DNA of 64,000 nt from Primulina eburnea. Taxonomy: Eukaryota > Streptophyta > Magnoliopsida > Lamiales > Gesneriaceae. The notes under the pieces are model-generated. The model saw nothing but the letters and a program-made list of their open reading frames with translations, was not told the DNA's origin and made no database searches. Where the stretch lies: the NCBI RefSeq assembly GCF_022965805.1, contig NC_133114.1:3556761-3620760 (forward strand). Reading direction: 5' to 3'. A program made the translations under genes and the position numbers. This document shows, one piece after another, positions 42,989-54,183 of this stretch. Each line of letters starts with the position of its first letter. Position 1 is the stretch's first letter.

Positions 42989-44432
42989 TGTAGTGACCCG
43001 TTCCAGAATCACCTACTAATCAAGAACTAAGCATGCAATTAACTTAATTAATAATAATCAGAGATAACAGCGGAAATATGGCCAACGACAAATAGTTATA
43101 CAACCCAATCGAAATCAGAACAACTCAAAAATATTCGGTACAACCATATCGAATAGAATAGTACTGAAAACTAAACCAACCAGCTACTCACTGTCCTCCT
43201 CCTGCTCTTCCTGAGCCATCCAACCTGAGGCCTGCCCCGTGGGAATGGGGTGTCCAAGATAAACAAAACCGAGGACGTGAGCGATAAGAACGCCCAGTAC
43301 AAAAGCATGAGTATACAAACCTATATGAAATGCACATGCTATGATATGATACCAGGGTAGGTCAAGAAACAGGAGTAACAAAGGATCTCAATATGCTCAG
43401 TCTAGAGGCGCCAAGTGGATAGTGCCGCGCAGTACTCCTCTGGGTCACTGCATCCACTACAAGAACAGACGTGGACCAAAAATGTCCCGGATCACCGAAG
43501 CCCTCCCGACCCGTCGGCCACTGTGTACTCTCGGTGTCCATGCGTCCACAAGACAAGACAGGGCTGAGCGGCCCCACAAGATATAGCTTATCTCGAAAGA
43601 GATACAGCTCAACAGTAAAGGCTATCTCGAAGGAGATACGGCTCAACATGAAATGCAGCATGCATCATAAAGCGTGACATAATAGCATGCATCATATGAC
43701 ATATATCAATGCACCACATAATCATGCAACACATATAAGAATGTATACTCGACCAGGATATCTCGGATAGTACTTTCGTACCTCTATCACAGCAAGCCTA
43801 GCCTTACGCAACACCGCTAATCAGGTCTAGAACAAGCCTACGCATCAAAAGCATACCCAATGAACAATACTACCATGCTCGACTAGCAAAACCAGTACTC
43901 TCCAGTACTACCAAAGGTTTAGGGTTTACCTTCGTCCGTCGACAGCCCTTTGATGTCGATTGCCTCGTAACTCAGGCGTCGCTACGCTACCAATCCTGGC
44001 AGCTCTTGGCTATCGCTCGACCGACAACTAACCCTAGAAACCTTCCAAACTTCTCAAATATGAGACATAACTCAAGAATTTGCAATGCAAAATGAGGAAA
44101 TCCGAGCACTATTTATAGGCTATGTTCGGATCCACCGAACCCACTTCGGAACGTCCGAACTCCTACGTGTCCATCGGCTCTTGACACCTCATGATCGGAT
44201 CCACCGAACTTACACTTCGGATCATCCGAACTTGCATGTAAACCGACGTGTCGATCGACTCTTGACACCTCATGATCGGATCCACCGAACTTACTTCGGA
44301 TCGTCCGAACTCTTCGGTGCTACCGAACCATCTTCGGTCCGTCCGATCACGACCACGGTCAAAATTACACATTAAACCTTCTTAATCACCATTAATCCGT
44401 TAATTACCCAATTTGGAATTCGGGCTACTACA
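42989..44432 (-). mobile_element. Solo LTR inserted in the Athila element (1,444 bp)
   Basis: Ends TGTAGTAGCC (minus, 44432) and GTCACTACA (42989), with perfect GTTTT duplications (42984-42988, 44433-44437). TATAAATA on the minus strand (44117-44110) gives the orientation. A cluster of TTCGG...CCGAA foldbacks (44124-44345) lies directly upstream of it. There is no PBS or interior. The family is unrelated to the other LTRs here. Confidence 0.92.
44124..44345. repeat. Hairpin array in the solo LTR U3
   Basis: At least five short foldbacks such as TTCGGATCCACCGAA, TTCGGATCATCCGAA, TTCGGATCGTCCGAA and TTCGGTGCTACCGAA. They lie within repeats of about 75 bp that share CTCTTGACACCTCATGATCG. The array ends next to the TATA box. 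Confidence 0.88.
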
Positions 44433-44437
44433 GTTTT

Positions 44438-45765
44438 ACACTGAGGTCAGTGTCGATTTCAAAGTGTGGGGTAGGTCAGTTTAGTTTCACATCGTTGCAC
44501 ACCACTTAACAGCACTTTTCACGTAGGATGAGATTATTTTAGACAACGAACTCCTGTTTCACTTGATATTCTGATTAATTTGTTAGATTTTGGATCACCC
44601 GGGAAATCGTTTCACGCCTAGTATTGAATGAGAGGAGTCGTAGTTTCAAGGAAAGAGTCAGACATTAACTAGTTTTGTATCAACATTTCATTCTATGCAC
44701 GTGGTCAGATTTTTGCTCATTAATGGTAAATCGGTGTAAGGTGAACTTTAAAAAAAAAAAAAAGGGATTCGAACAACGAACCCTAGAACTTGTCTGATTA
44801 GCCCTCGAAGCGAAAATACGAACGATGGTGATTTAGGGATGATTTAGGCAATCTTTGGACCGTTTGAGCCTTTCAAGCCTAACCGATACATCATTTATTG
44901 TCTCTAGTAACTTTTTTTGAGCCTACAAAAATCGAATGGTGTGTGTCTATGACACACGATTAGCCCCCATTCGTAATTTATTCAATGTCCCACATCAACT
45001 ACCTGAAGTTTAGCCTATACACTTTTCCTTACCCACTTGTGAGAGAAATAAACTTCCTGTACACATTGAAATGGTTGAAATACCCCAATAGGTTGAAGAA
45101 ATATGTGTGAAGGAGTCAATGAATCTTTATAAGATTGAAAAAAAAAAAAGAAGAGAAACAAAAAGAAAAGAAAAGAGAAGAAAGTGTGTAGTATTGAAAA
45201 CACCCGAAAAATCTGTGGGTGAAAGTTGATGGACAATGAGAAAGAAAGGAAACGACAGGGCTCTAAAAATGATGAAAATGCAGTAGTCGGTGATGAGTCA
45301 AAAGTTAAGTGAATGTGCGACAGGATTACTTTTTTCTATCTTCTCTCACTTTTGATTCCCACGCCTTCTTTTGTAGCCGTGAACCGTGGCCTTACGTTAT
45401 AAGCTTAAAAAGACCTATTAACCTAGTCATCGTCGTTCAACATTTAGTAGAGAGGGGTATGAAAGTCAAGCATATGGGGCGGTTCGATAAAAAACCAAAG
45501 AAGTGATCCTAAAACCAAGTAACTGCTGATGAGTACGAGTCTGACATGCACACTACACACATCTTGTTCCGTTGATCTTTACTGGTGACTGTTAGATTTT
45601 TAAATTGCAACGAAAACGAATCTTGTGATATGCGAAGCGTGATCTTTTAACTGGGGGTGAACGGATTTGACAAATTGAGAAGCTTTGATTGTGTTACTTG
45701 AGCTCTGAATCTGAGATATTTCTCATCTTTATTTTGTCTGATTTGTTCGAGGACGAACAAGGGTT
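44438..45765 (+). other. Athila 3' non-coding region
   Basis: No ORF of note. Holds an A-rich run near 44749-44763 and purine-rich stretches near 45135-45180; leads to the polypurine tract. Confidence 0.6.
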
Positions 45766-45779
45766 AAGTGTGGGGGAGT
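45766..45779 (+). promoter_or_regulatory. Polypurine tract of the Athila element
   Basis: GTGTGGGGGAGT-type tract directly before the 3' LTR. Confidence 0.8.
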
Positions 45780-47372
45780 TGATAAGCACGAATTATATAA
45801 CATTTTAGGGATTTTATTTTGTCGTATTCGTGCTTATCTGGCATTTTATTCCGAGTTTTGCGCTTATTTCGTCTCATTATGGCTATTTGCAGGTTTGACC
45901 AAAAGAGGGTGAAAACCAAAGAAGTGAAAGAAATGTCAAACTCCGCAATGTCACGTCAGAAATACCCGGAAGAATAGGAAGAAAGCATGAACCAAACACA
46001 GACCCTTACACGGACCCCGTGTAAGGGTCCGTGTCATTCAACCACAAAAGAAGAATTTTGCCGAAGAGACACGGACCCAGGCACGGACCCCGGAGACAGG
46101 TCCGTGCCATTCAGTTGCAAGATGCAATTTACAGAGCCTCGACGGACCCCTTGACGGACCCCTACACGGGGTCCGTGTCTTTCATCACCCGAGAACCCAA
46201 CTTACAGTATGTGGACGGATCTCCAGACGGACCCCTGCACGGGGTCCGTGTCAGTCATTCTCGAGAAAGAAAAAAAATCCAGAGCCTACACGGACCCCTC
46301 TCCGGATGCAGGCACGGGGTCCGTGTGTGCAATATCAGATCGAGATTTTGGCGAAGATTTGCTCGAGATTTAGAGGAAGAATAAAAGGGAAAATAGAGAG
46401 AAAGAATAGGGTTGTTGAATTTCTGGAGAGAGCAGCCGACTTCTGAGCCAAAAGAGGAGATTTCATACTTGTTGAGAAGGCAACGGATCGGGGAGAAAAT
46501 CGAGGGAGAAACCAACGCGCTTCACACGCATATCTGCGCGCCATCGCTGAGATTTTCTCGTCTCTTTTAATTTCTTAGTTTTATTCATGAATTCAATTAT
46601 TAAATTTGATTTTAGTTTTGAATTTATGGAGTAGTTTTCTTTTATGATCGGGACCACGATAGGAACAAACGATTGATTTTTGTTATTCATTGAAGTGTTT
46701 GATTTATAACATTGTTCTATGTTATTGATTAATGTTTGCATAAATTTCGTGCTTTTAATTTGGCCAATTATTTGCATGTTTGTTGTTTAATCTTGACTCG
46801 AAAGAGAATTGATTAAATTTAGCTTCAAAAATATTAATTAACACGCGGTTAAACCGACTAGAAATAGTATTCGGTTTCAGTGTGCGATTTTAGGCGACAG
46901 CTGTGATTCTTTCGTTGATGAATGCGTTTTTGGTTAATTAAATTCAATTAGAAATAGTTGGATTGTTAAATGAAAATAGGATTATAAATTCTAGAACTAG
47001 ATTTATAATTAATATAGAGAGTCGCATCGTAACAACAAATGATCTATAGTTAAATGATTCCATTGCATGATATTAATCAAAAGTCTGTTACCGTCGTGTG
47101 TCCCGGTCATTCTATTTAAATTTGAAAATCCCAAGTCTGAAGCATCTCTGATAATTGATTCAGTCATTAAATTAGCATAAATTTGCTTACAATTTACGTA
47201 GTTGCAATAATAATCAAATCATTCATTAGTGTTTGCCTAGATTGAACAAAATAATTGAATCTTAGTAATTAAATAATAGTCTCTGTGGGATCGATACTTG
47301 GACGTCTGTCCAATTACTATAACTTGACCTAGTCCGCTTGCTAGAATTATTCCCAACCGAAATCTTCGGTCA
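45780..47372 (+). repeat. 3' LTR of the Athila element (1,593 bp)
   Basis: A near copy of 32924-34518 including the five-hairpin array (about 45996-46328). An ATTAG duplication follows. Confidence 0.95.
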
Positions 47373-47959
47373 ATTAGTCATAACCGAATCGAACCGAAAC
47401 ATTTAGCCATAACCGAACCGACCGAATTAATTTTCATAACCGATGAAAACCGAACCGAATTAAAATCGGTTAGTTCGGTCAGTGACCGAAGGAACCGATT
47501 AGTTTTAAAAAAATTGATTTAACGTTAATTATATATGTAATTTTTATTGAACACTACAGTCTACAAAGATGCATAAAAACATAAAATCACACACATCACA
47601 AATGTATAAGTTTTGTTTGAACACAATTAATACATATTATATCGATTTTAAAATTAAAAATAAAATACATATAAAAATTAATAAATAATAAAAACTTATT
47701 AAAGAATATTATTTATTATATCGGTTAATTAGGTTAACCGGTTTCAAAATTTTGAAAATCGTAACCAAACCGATATAACCGATTTTTTTTAAAATTTGAA
47801 AACCGAATTTTCCAAATAATCGGACCGAAATGGTGACACATCATGTGGCCAAAAAATGAGAGAACCATAAGACACGTGGCAAAACATCATAAACATGGGT
47901 TGATTCCATCCTACATGGGAGGAATAGGGATGTATTCTAATTTAGAGCAGGTCTCTTAT

Positions 47960-48112
47960 GAAACGGTCTCACGAATTTTTATCTGTGAGAAAGGTCAACT
48001 CTTCCGATATTCACAATAAAAAGTAATACCCTTAGCATAAAAAATAACATTTTTTCATGAATGACCCAAATAAGAGATATGTCTCACAAAATACGATCCG
48101 TGAGACTGTCTC
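47960..48112. mobile_element. MITE with inverted ends (about 150 bp)
   Basis: The left end GAAACGGTCTCACGAAT is inverted at the right as ATCCGTGAGACTGTCTC. The interior (TTCACAATAAAAAGTAATAC) has no ORF. A partial second copy at 31257-31345 confirms that it is dispersed. Confidence 0.7.
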
Positions 48113-48119
48113 AGTGGTA

Positions 48120-48612
48120 TGTTAATTGTCCCACATCGGTTTGATAAATAACCTTTGAGTGGCATATATGGGCTTGGACAATCCTCCCCTCTTGAGCTAG
48201 CTTTTGGGGTTGAGTTAGGTCCAAGTTCCAATCTTAACATGGTATCAGAGCCCGGGTTCCACCGTTATGTGTTGGATTGCCTATAATTAGGCCACCCAGA
48301 TGTTCATTCCTGGGCGTGAGAGGGGTGTGGTAATTGTCCCACATCGGTTTGATAAATAACCTTTGAGTGGCATATATGGGATTGGACAATCCTTATATGT
48401 TAAGATTGGAACTTGGACCTAACTCAACCCCAAAACCTAGCTCAAGAGAGGATGTTAAGATTGGAACTTGTACCTAACTCAACCCCAAAAGCTAGCTCAA
48501 GAGAGGAGGATTGTCCAATCCCATATATGCCACTCAAAGGTTATTTATCAAACCGATGTGGGACAATTAACACACCCCTCTCACGCTCAGGAATGAACAT
48601 CTGGAGCGTGGA
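48120..48612. mobile_element. TRIM retrotransposon cluster in inverted arrangement
   Basis: A plus-strand TRIM has a 120-bp LTR (48120-48239, TGTTAATTG...CTTAACA), a tRNA-Met PBS (48240-48252), a 75-bp interior, and a truncated second LTR (48328-48393). An inverted partial LTR (about 48402-48451) and a complete inverted 120-bp LTR (48453-48572) follow, the latter with part of an inverted interior up to about 48605. Together they form a large inverted repeat. There is no coding capacity. Confidence 0.88.
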
Positions 48613-50225
48613 GTTTACAAATAACCCAATTATGGGCACCTGAAAATTTAATATCCCAACCTTCAACAGTTTTAGGGACACAGATATTAAAAAGTACTTG
48701 GCCAAGAACACTGTTGGTGTGCATAAGAGGACTTGAGCATAAAGAAGACCTCTCTTTTTTATCCTCCTTTAAGGACCCGAATTCTTTGTTGTTATGATAA
48801 GCAGATGAACTTGGTAGGAAGAAGTGGTCATTTGGCCACAGAGCAACTCTTAGGAAGCTTTGATTCGAGTCAACTGCTGCATTCTGGAGATTGCAAATCA
48901 AATCAGAGATTACATCATGCATATAGTCTGTCCGAGATTTTTCTCTAAGTTTTTTTGTATTTTTTTGGGAGAAAACTGAAACTGCTTGCTCAAGCAATTG
49001 TGCTATAGCATATGTGTGTTGCATTGTTAGATACTTATAATGACCTATAACATGTAATAGAACAATTAGGTAAGATGCATAAATAAAAAAAATATGAATT
49101 AGCAACAAATTAAAAGAAAGTTGAGTAGCAGTGGAAATTTAAGACAATGGCAGACATCTGGTTTAAGACTTATAACACCTAGTTGGGCAGAGGTGGTCCA
49201 CTTCACAACTTTTACATTACCCCCCACATCCTGTAAATGCTGAGCAAAGTTGCAGAGAGTTGAATATGGAGCAACACTATCACTTTTTGAGCTTAAAATG
49301 AGAAAAGGGACGCCCAAACCCTGGAAAAAGGTAAAAGAATAGAAGGGTGAGAGCAAAAGATCGAGAAATGATTTGAACAAGCATGGGCCGGTTGGTAACT
49401 TACAACTGACTAGTAAAGAGTTTGCCAGTACTCTGCATTTTGGGATCCAAACCTGATGAGGAATAAAGCATCCAAGCTTGAAGTAATACCTTTTGCAAAC
49501 AAAAATAGCAGCTTTGACGAACCAGGCATTCTGAGCATGGAACGGTGTAAAGCAAATCGGGCACCCAAATCATGAACAAAATCAACAGGATCAGAATCAT
49601 AGATCTGGCCTGACATGCATCTTGGAATCAATCTACTATCATCCTTTAAGTGACACAAATAGTTCAATAAAAGGGGGTAACCTCAATACACAGAATAGGT
49701 AGAAGACCAGGGACAAAATCTACCAGATTTAGCTCAACTTCAGAACGTCCTTCAATAATCTGCATCCATTAGAAAAAGAACCATTGACATGCCACATCCA
49801 GAACAAGAAGAGAGTATTTGTTTTAGTCCTATTTTACATATAAGTGAAGTGACTTCATCGTCAGAGTGATGTGAGGCTTAATTGAAAAGACATGTCGTCA
49901 AAGAAATAGTTTAAGAATGATTTGTGAATGGAAAAGAAGCAACACGTGATTTAGATACAATTTTTTGCATGTATCAGTCGTGAAAATGCCCGTGTAGTGA
50001 CTTTACCTGGAAAACCTTATACATGCAAGCTTTAGAACCACCTAAAAAGGAAGAAAATACTACCGGATATAACCCAGCCCTTAGCTCCTGTGAATACAAT
50101 CTTATGCTCATAAGTTATTGTTCGATTTGCCATTGTTTCCACGTGCAAATAATGCAAAAAGACTGACCTTGACTATCTCACCAAGAACAGAAAACGCAAG
50201 TGATGTAGCTCTCTCAGGAATAAAT
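48613..50225 (-). pseudogene. DUF829/TMEM53-like alpha/beta hydrolase gene, decayed
   Basis: Six exons with GT-AG borders can be read on the minus strand: 50225-50168, 50087-50007, 49759-49724, 49643-49404, 49320-49179 and 49044 to about 48613. They give family blocks FIPERATSLAF, GGSKACMYKVFQ, GQIYDSDPVDFVHDLGARFA, SRFGS-type AEYWQTLY, and NFAQHLQDVGGNVKVVKW. Defects: the N-terminal exon is missing (a copia element starts at 50356), a TAG falls at 49412-49410, and the last exon runs into the TRIM cluster. The expected nucleophile Ser in the F-S-G-G block is Leu (SSFLGG), and the expected His of the S-P-H block is Gln (SAQLG). It cannot make a normal enzyme. Confidence 0.8.
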
Positions 50226-50355
50226 CTGCAGAAAAAAATAGCCCACCATTCGAATGGTATTTGACCAAAAAAACAGGATCGGAGGCAAATGCAGATCAGA
50301 CACAAAACCATTTCTCCTTGACTAAGCAGGAAAAGGGACGAAAACAAGCCAAATA

Positions 50356-50745
50356 TGTTGGAGATTTAATAAAATAAATCCATAAATCATGTGATTAAAT
50401 CAATATATCACAGCACGTCAGGAATTCATGTCGAATTATCAGAAAATATGAATAACAGTAAACACGTACCAGAATCCATTGTTCGATCTAGCGTCGGAGT
50501 TATGGAACTTCCAAGACAACAGAGAATCGACCACCTTATTCTTGCCTTTGATGGGAGAAGGAGAGAGATCTAGAATACGTGTGCCGTATGTATTTTGTGT
50601 TATATTCTCTGTGCCCTGGGGACCATAACCTTATATAACCTTAGCAATCTTCAACCCATCATAGAAGACATAATTGGGCTGGGTTTCTACATATAAGGTG
50701 GACCATACCAATTTATTTAATATTTTGGAAACCCATAATTACTTA
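50356..50745 (-). repeat. 3' LTR of the decayed copia, distal part
   Basis: Holds a TATATAA box (minus, about 50638-50632) and ends CTCCAACA. With 58487-58569 it makes a 473-bp LTR. Confidence 0.75.
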
Positions 50746-51889
50746 TGTCACGCCCCGGGACGGGGGCTGGTTGACACCGGCGTTGCTTTCAAATATTACA
50801 TTCGAAAACAACAAGCCTCAGAAATACAGAATTTCAGAAACCCGTCTTTTATTCATAATAATCATTGTCTGTTACAACTCAATGACAAATGTTTTACAGC
50901 GAAAATGTAAAACCATAAAATTATCATATCTGAACAGATGCAGCGGAAAATAAAACATAAATCAGAACTAAGAACAACGATCTTCATCACCAGCCCCAAA
51001 ACTGACGTTGCTCCTCTTTTTCTATCAACTCTTCCTCGTTCTTATCTCAGATGGGTTTGGTGGGTGAGTGATATGATTGTCACTCAGTAAGCAGGGGCGG
51101 GAATAACTCCCAGTTTTCGAAATCGTTTTCAACAGAAACAGTAATACAATAATATACAGAAAACTCGTATTTTCATAACAGAAATCAGAATTCAGAATTT
51201 GCAGGCTTCAGAACAGAAATCAGAATTAGTAAGCACTGAACACGTTAGTGAATTTCATGGCTAAACTGATATCAGTCCCCTATATGTTCTCTCCTCTAAG
51301 AGGTGAGGCCAGAATCAGAATCAGAATCAGAATTCAGAAATGTTCAGAATATACATTCCTACCATTAGTTCACTAGGGAGTTTCAGTGCTTCAAAATCAG
51401 AAATCAACATACAGAAACTGAACTTTAACACAGAATTATCAAACAGATTTCAAGATATTTATATGTAAGCCCACTTACAGTAGTTTGCTTAGAGGTTTCG
51501 GTTGAAGTCTGGAAATATGCTTTCTCTCGCTACTGGTTTCTACTGCTCGAAATTCAGCACCCTCTTAACTCGAAAATTTAAGAGATAACTCAGGATTTGT
51601 GTAACACCAATTTCAGAGACTTGAGAGTGTTATTTATAGGCCGAAATCTGACTGTTAGGCTCCCTATCAATGGTCATAATCTGCATTTAACAGCCTTGAT
51701 TCTATTTTAAATGCTTCAGTTACAAGTCCAAGCTGAATCAGTAACTGTCTGCTGCTTTCTCGCTCTTCTGCTGCTGGATTCTGTCTGCTGGAAAAATACC
51801 AGCTTCTGAAATATTATCTTCTGCTGGAAATTTTGGCTTTTGCTGAAATTTGCTAGCTGCTGCTACTGCTGGAATTTCAGGTTCTCACA
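50746..51889 (-). repeat. 3' LTR of the chromovirus (1,144 bp)
   Basis: Plus-strand start TGTCACGCCCC, end GGTTCTCACA. Rich in CAGAAT repeats (51300-51340) and CTGCTGG repeats (51770-51870). Confidence 0.93.
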
Positions 51890-51903
51890 TCCCTCCCTCC
51901 TTA
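51890..51903 (-). promoter_or_regulatory. Polypurine tract of the chromovirus
   Basis: TAAGGAGGGAGGGA on the minus strand, abutting the 3' LTR. Confidence 0.85.
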
Positions 51904-51929
51904 TGAGAAGTTTCGTCCTCGAAACTTGG

Positions 51930-52754
51930 CTAAGCATGATCTTCAAAGAGGTAAGGGTATTGTTCTCGCATCTTTTCTTCCAACTCCCAAGTAGCTTCTC
52001 TTTCGGTGTGATTGGACCATTGTACTTTGACATATGGAATAGTTCGTCGCCTCAGTACTTGGTCTTTGAAATCTACAATTCGAATCGGAATTTCTTCATA
52101 CTTCAGCTCTTCATCTAGATTTCCCTCAATCAATAGTGGTCCAGCTTCAAGAATATTACTAGGATCGGAAATATATCTCCTTAGCTGCGATACGTGGAAT
52201 ACATTGTGAATTCTTGACATGTCGGGTGGAAGTGCTAATCTATAAGCAAGTGTTCCCACTTTCTCAAGAACTTCAAATGGTCCGACGTATCTGGGATTTA
52301 GTTTCCCAGCCTTATTGAATCGGATTACACCCTTCATGGGTGACACTTTCACATATGCCTTCTCTCCAACTTCAAATTCCACCGGCCTTCTTTTCATGTC
52401 CGCCCAGCTTTTCTGTCGATCTTGTGCAGATTTTAGTCTCTCCTTGATCACAGCAACTTTATCCACTGTTTCTTGGATTAGTTCGGGTCCAACGATGGAT
52501 TTTTCCCCTACTTCATCCCAATACAGTGGTGATCGACATTTTCGTCCATATAGAGCTTCGTATGGTGCCATTCCAATGCTGCTGTGGTAACTATTATTGT
52601 ATGCGAACTCGATTAAGGGCAGATGTTCGCTCCAATTACCAATGAAGTCCAAGGCACATGCTCTCAGCATATCTTCTAGAGTTTGTATTGTCCTCTCAGT
52701 TTGGCCATCAGTTTGCGGATGGTAGGCCGTGCTAAGAGTAACCTTAGTCCTCAT
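51930..52754 (-). pseudogene. Chromovirus integrase C-terminal half and chromodomain
   Basis: Integrase Glu-containing end ([16 protein letters not shown]), the GPY/F-type region ([16 protein letters not shown]), and a chromodomain ([19 protein letters not shown]). The chromodomain would target insertion to modified chromatin. It is in the same frame as the segment at 52773-52991, separated by a TGA. Confidence 0.9.
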
Positions 52755-52772
52755 AGCTTGTTGAAAGCTCTT

Positions 52773-52991
52773 TCAAAATCGAGATGTAAATCTAGGATCT
52801 CTGTCTGACAGTATGCTAGCTGGAACTCCATGCAATCGTACGATCTCATTCATGTACAATGTGGCTAGCTTATCCAAACTATAGTTCATGCGGACAGGTA
52901 AGAAATGCGCAGATTTTGTGAGTCTATCTACGATTACCCATATTCCGTCATGACATTGTCTCGTCTTTGGTAAACCCACAATGAAATCCAT
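52773..52991 (-). pseudogene. Chromovirus integrase core segment
   Basis: Contains [10 protein letters not shown] and [13 protein letters not shown], with two of the catalytic Asp residues. Bounded on both sides by TGA codons where relatives have TGG (Trp). Confidence 0.88.
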
Positions 52992-53003
52992 AGAAATATG
53001 CTC

Positions 53004-53732
53004 TCATTTCCATTCTGGAATTTCTAGAGGTTGCAGAAGTCCTCCAGGTCTTTGGTGTTCTGCTTTTACTTGTTGGCACACGTGACATTTAGAAACGAAC
53101 ATTGCCACGTCCTTCTTCATTCCACTCCACCAGAAATTCTTCTTCAAGTCCCTGTACATCTTGGTACTGCCAGGATGGACTGAAAATTTTGACTTATGTG
53201 CTTCAGAAATTACTTCTTGTGGAAGGTGGTCGATGTCTGGTATGCACAAGCATCCTTTCATCCACAAGATTCCTTTGTTGTCTATCTCGAAACCTGGTGA
53301 TTTCCCCTCTTTGGCTTGCTCTTTCAATTTCACCAAAGCGGAATCTCTATCTTGACTCATCTTGATTGTCTCTCGAAGACATGGTTGTGCTGAAAGTGAT
53401 GTCAGGATCACCTTACTCATATTCTTTCGACTTAAAGCATCTGCTACTTTGTTGGCTTTGCCTGGATGGTAGTTTATTGTCAAGTCGTAATCCTTCATGA
53501 GTTCGATCCATCGTCTTTGTCTCATATTTAGTTCCTTTTGTATTAAAAAATATTTGAGACTTTGGTGATCGGTGAAAATCTCACACTTGGCTCCATAAAG
53601 ATAATGTCTCCAAATCTTTAGTGCGAATACCACTGCAGCTAGTTCGATGCCATGCGTTGGGTAATTTTGTTCATATGGCTTCAACTGCCTTGATGCGTAT
53701 GCAATCACCCTTCCCTCCTGCATGAGTACCAT
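53004..53732 (-). pseudogene. Chromovirus RNase H and integrase zinc domain
   Basis: RNase H ([44 protein letters not shown]), then the integrase H-H-C-C domain ending [14 protein letters not shown]. Confidence 0.9.
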
Positions 53733-54180
53733 CCTAAACCTTCTTTGGATGCATCACTGTAGACGGTGTAGTCCTTACCTTCCATAGGTAATACTAGTAC
53801 TGGTGTGGATGTAAGCTTCTTCTTCAAAGTCTCGAAGCTTTGCTCACATTTTTCACTCCATAAAAACTTAGAGTTCTTTTGTGTGAGCTTGGTGAGAGGT
53901 ATGGCTATTGAGGAAAATCCTTCAACAAATTTTCGATAATAGCCTGCTAATCCCAAGAAGCTTCGTACCTCTGTCGCATTCTTTGGTCTAGGCCAATCCG
54001 AGATTGCCTCCACTTTCTTAGGGTCCACAGATACTCCTGCTGCTGATATTATGTGTCCCAAGAATGCGACGCTCTCGAGCCAGAATTCGCATTTCTTCAA
54101 CTTGGCGTATAGTTCCTTTTCTCTCAGCTTCTGTAGGGTGAGACGAAGATGTTCTTTGTGGTCTTCTTCACTTGACGAAT
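53705..54180 (-). pseudogene. Chromovirus RT thumb and connection
   Basis: Reads [18 protein letters not shown], then [16 protein letters not shown] and a worn RNase H start ([10 protein letters not shown]). Frameshifts at both ends. Confidence 0.88.
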
Positions 54181-54183
54181 ATA

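Larger units (their letters stand above)
32924..47372 (+). mobile_element. Athila-type Ty3/gypsy retrotransposon (14.4 kb)
   Basis: LTRs at 32924-34518 and 45780-47372 differ by about ten changes by eye. Perfect ATTAG duplications lie at 32919-32923 and 47373-47377. The PBS is of the tRNA-Asp type usual for Athila. Gag, PR, RT, RNase H and INT follow in gypsy order, then an env-position ORF (41449-42666). A foreign solo LTR (42989-44432) is inserted near the 3' end. Pol has one in-frame stop and one frameshift, so the copy is recent but not autonomous. Confidence 0.95.
32877..47830. mobile_element. Small non-autonomous hAT-like element split by an Athila insertion
   Basis: The left end TAGGGGTGAGC (32877-32887) equals the right terminal repeat of the autonomous hAT at 9128. 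It is followed by the same ACCGA-type subterminal motifs. After 47 bp the Athila element intervenes. The remainder resumes at 47378 with dense ACCGAA motifs, an AT-rich centre (47520-47720) and a second motif cluster to about 47830. The right terminal repeat is degenerate, and I could not find a target duplication. Without the Athila it would be about 500 bp and has no ORF. Confidence 0.7.

Noticed and set aside
50466..50580. Apparent first exon of the DUF829-like gene, with TATA box, ATG and GT donor
   Set aside because: The sequence lies inside the 3' LTR of a copia element (50356-50745 plus 58482-58569) and its protein does not match the family N-terminus.
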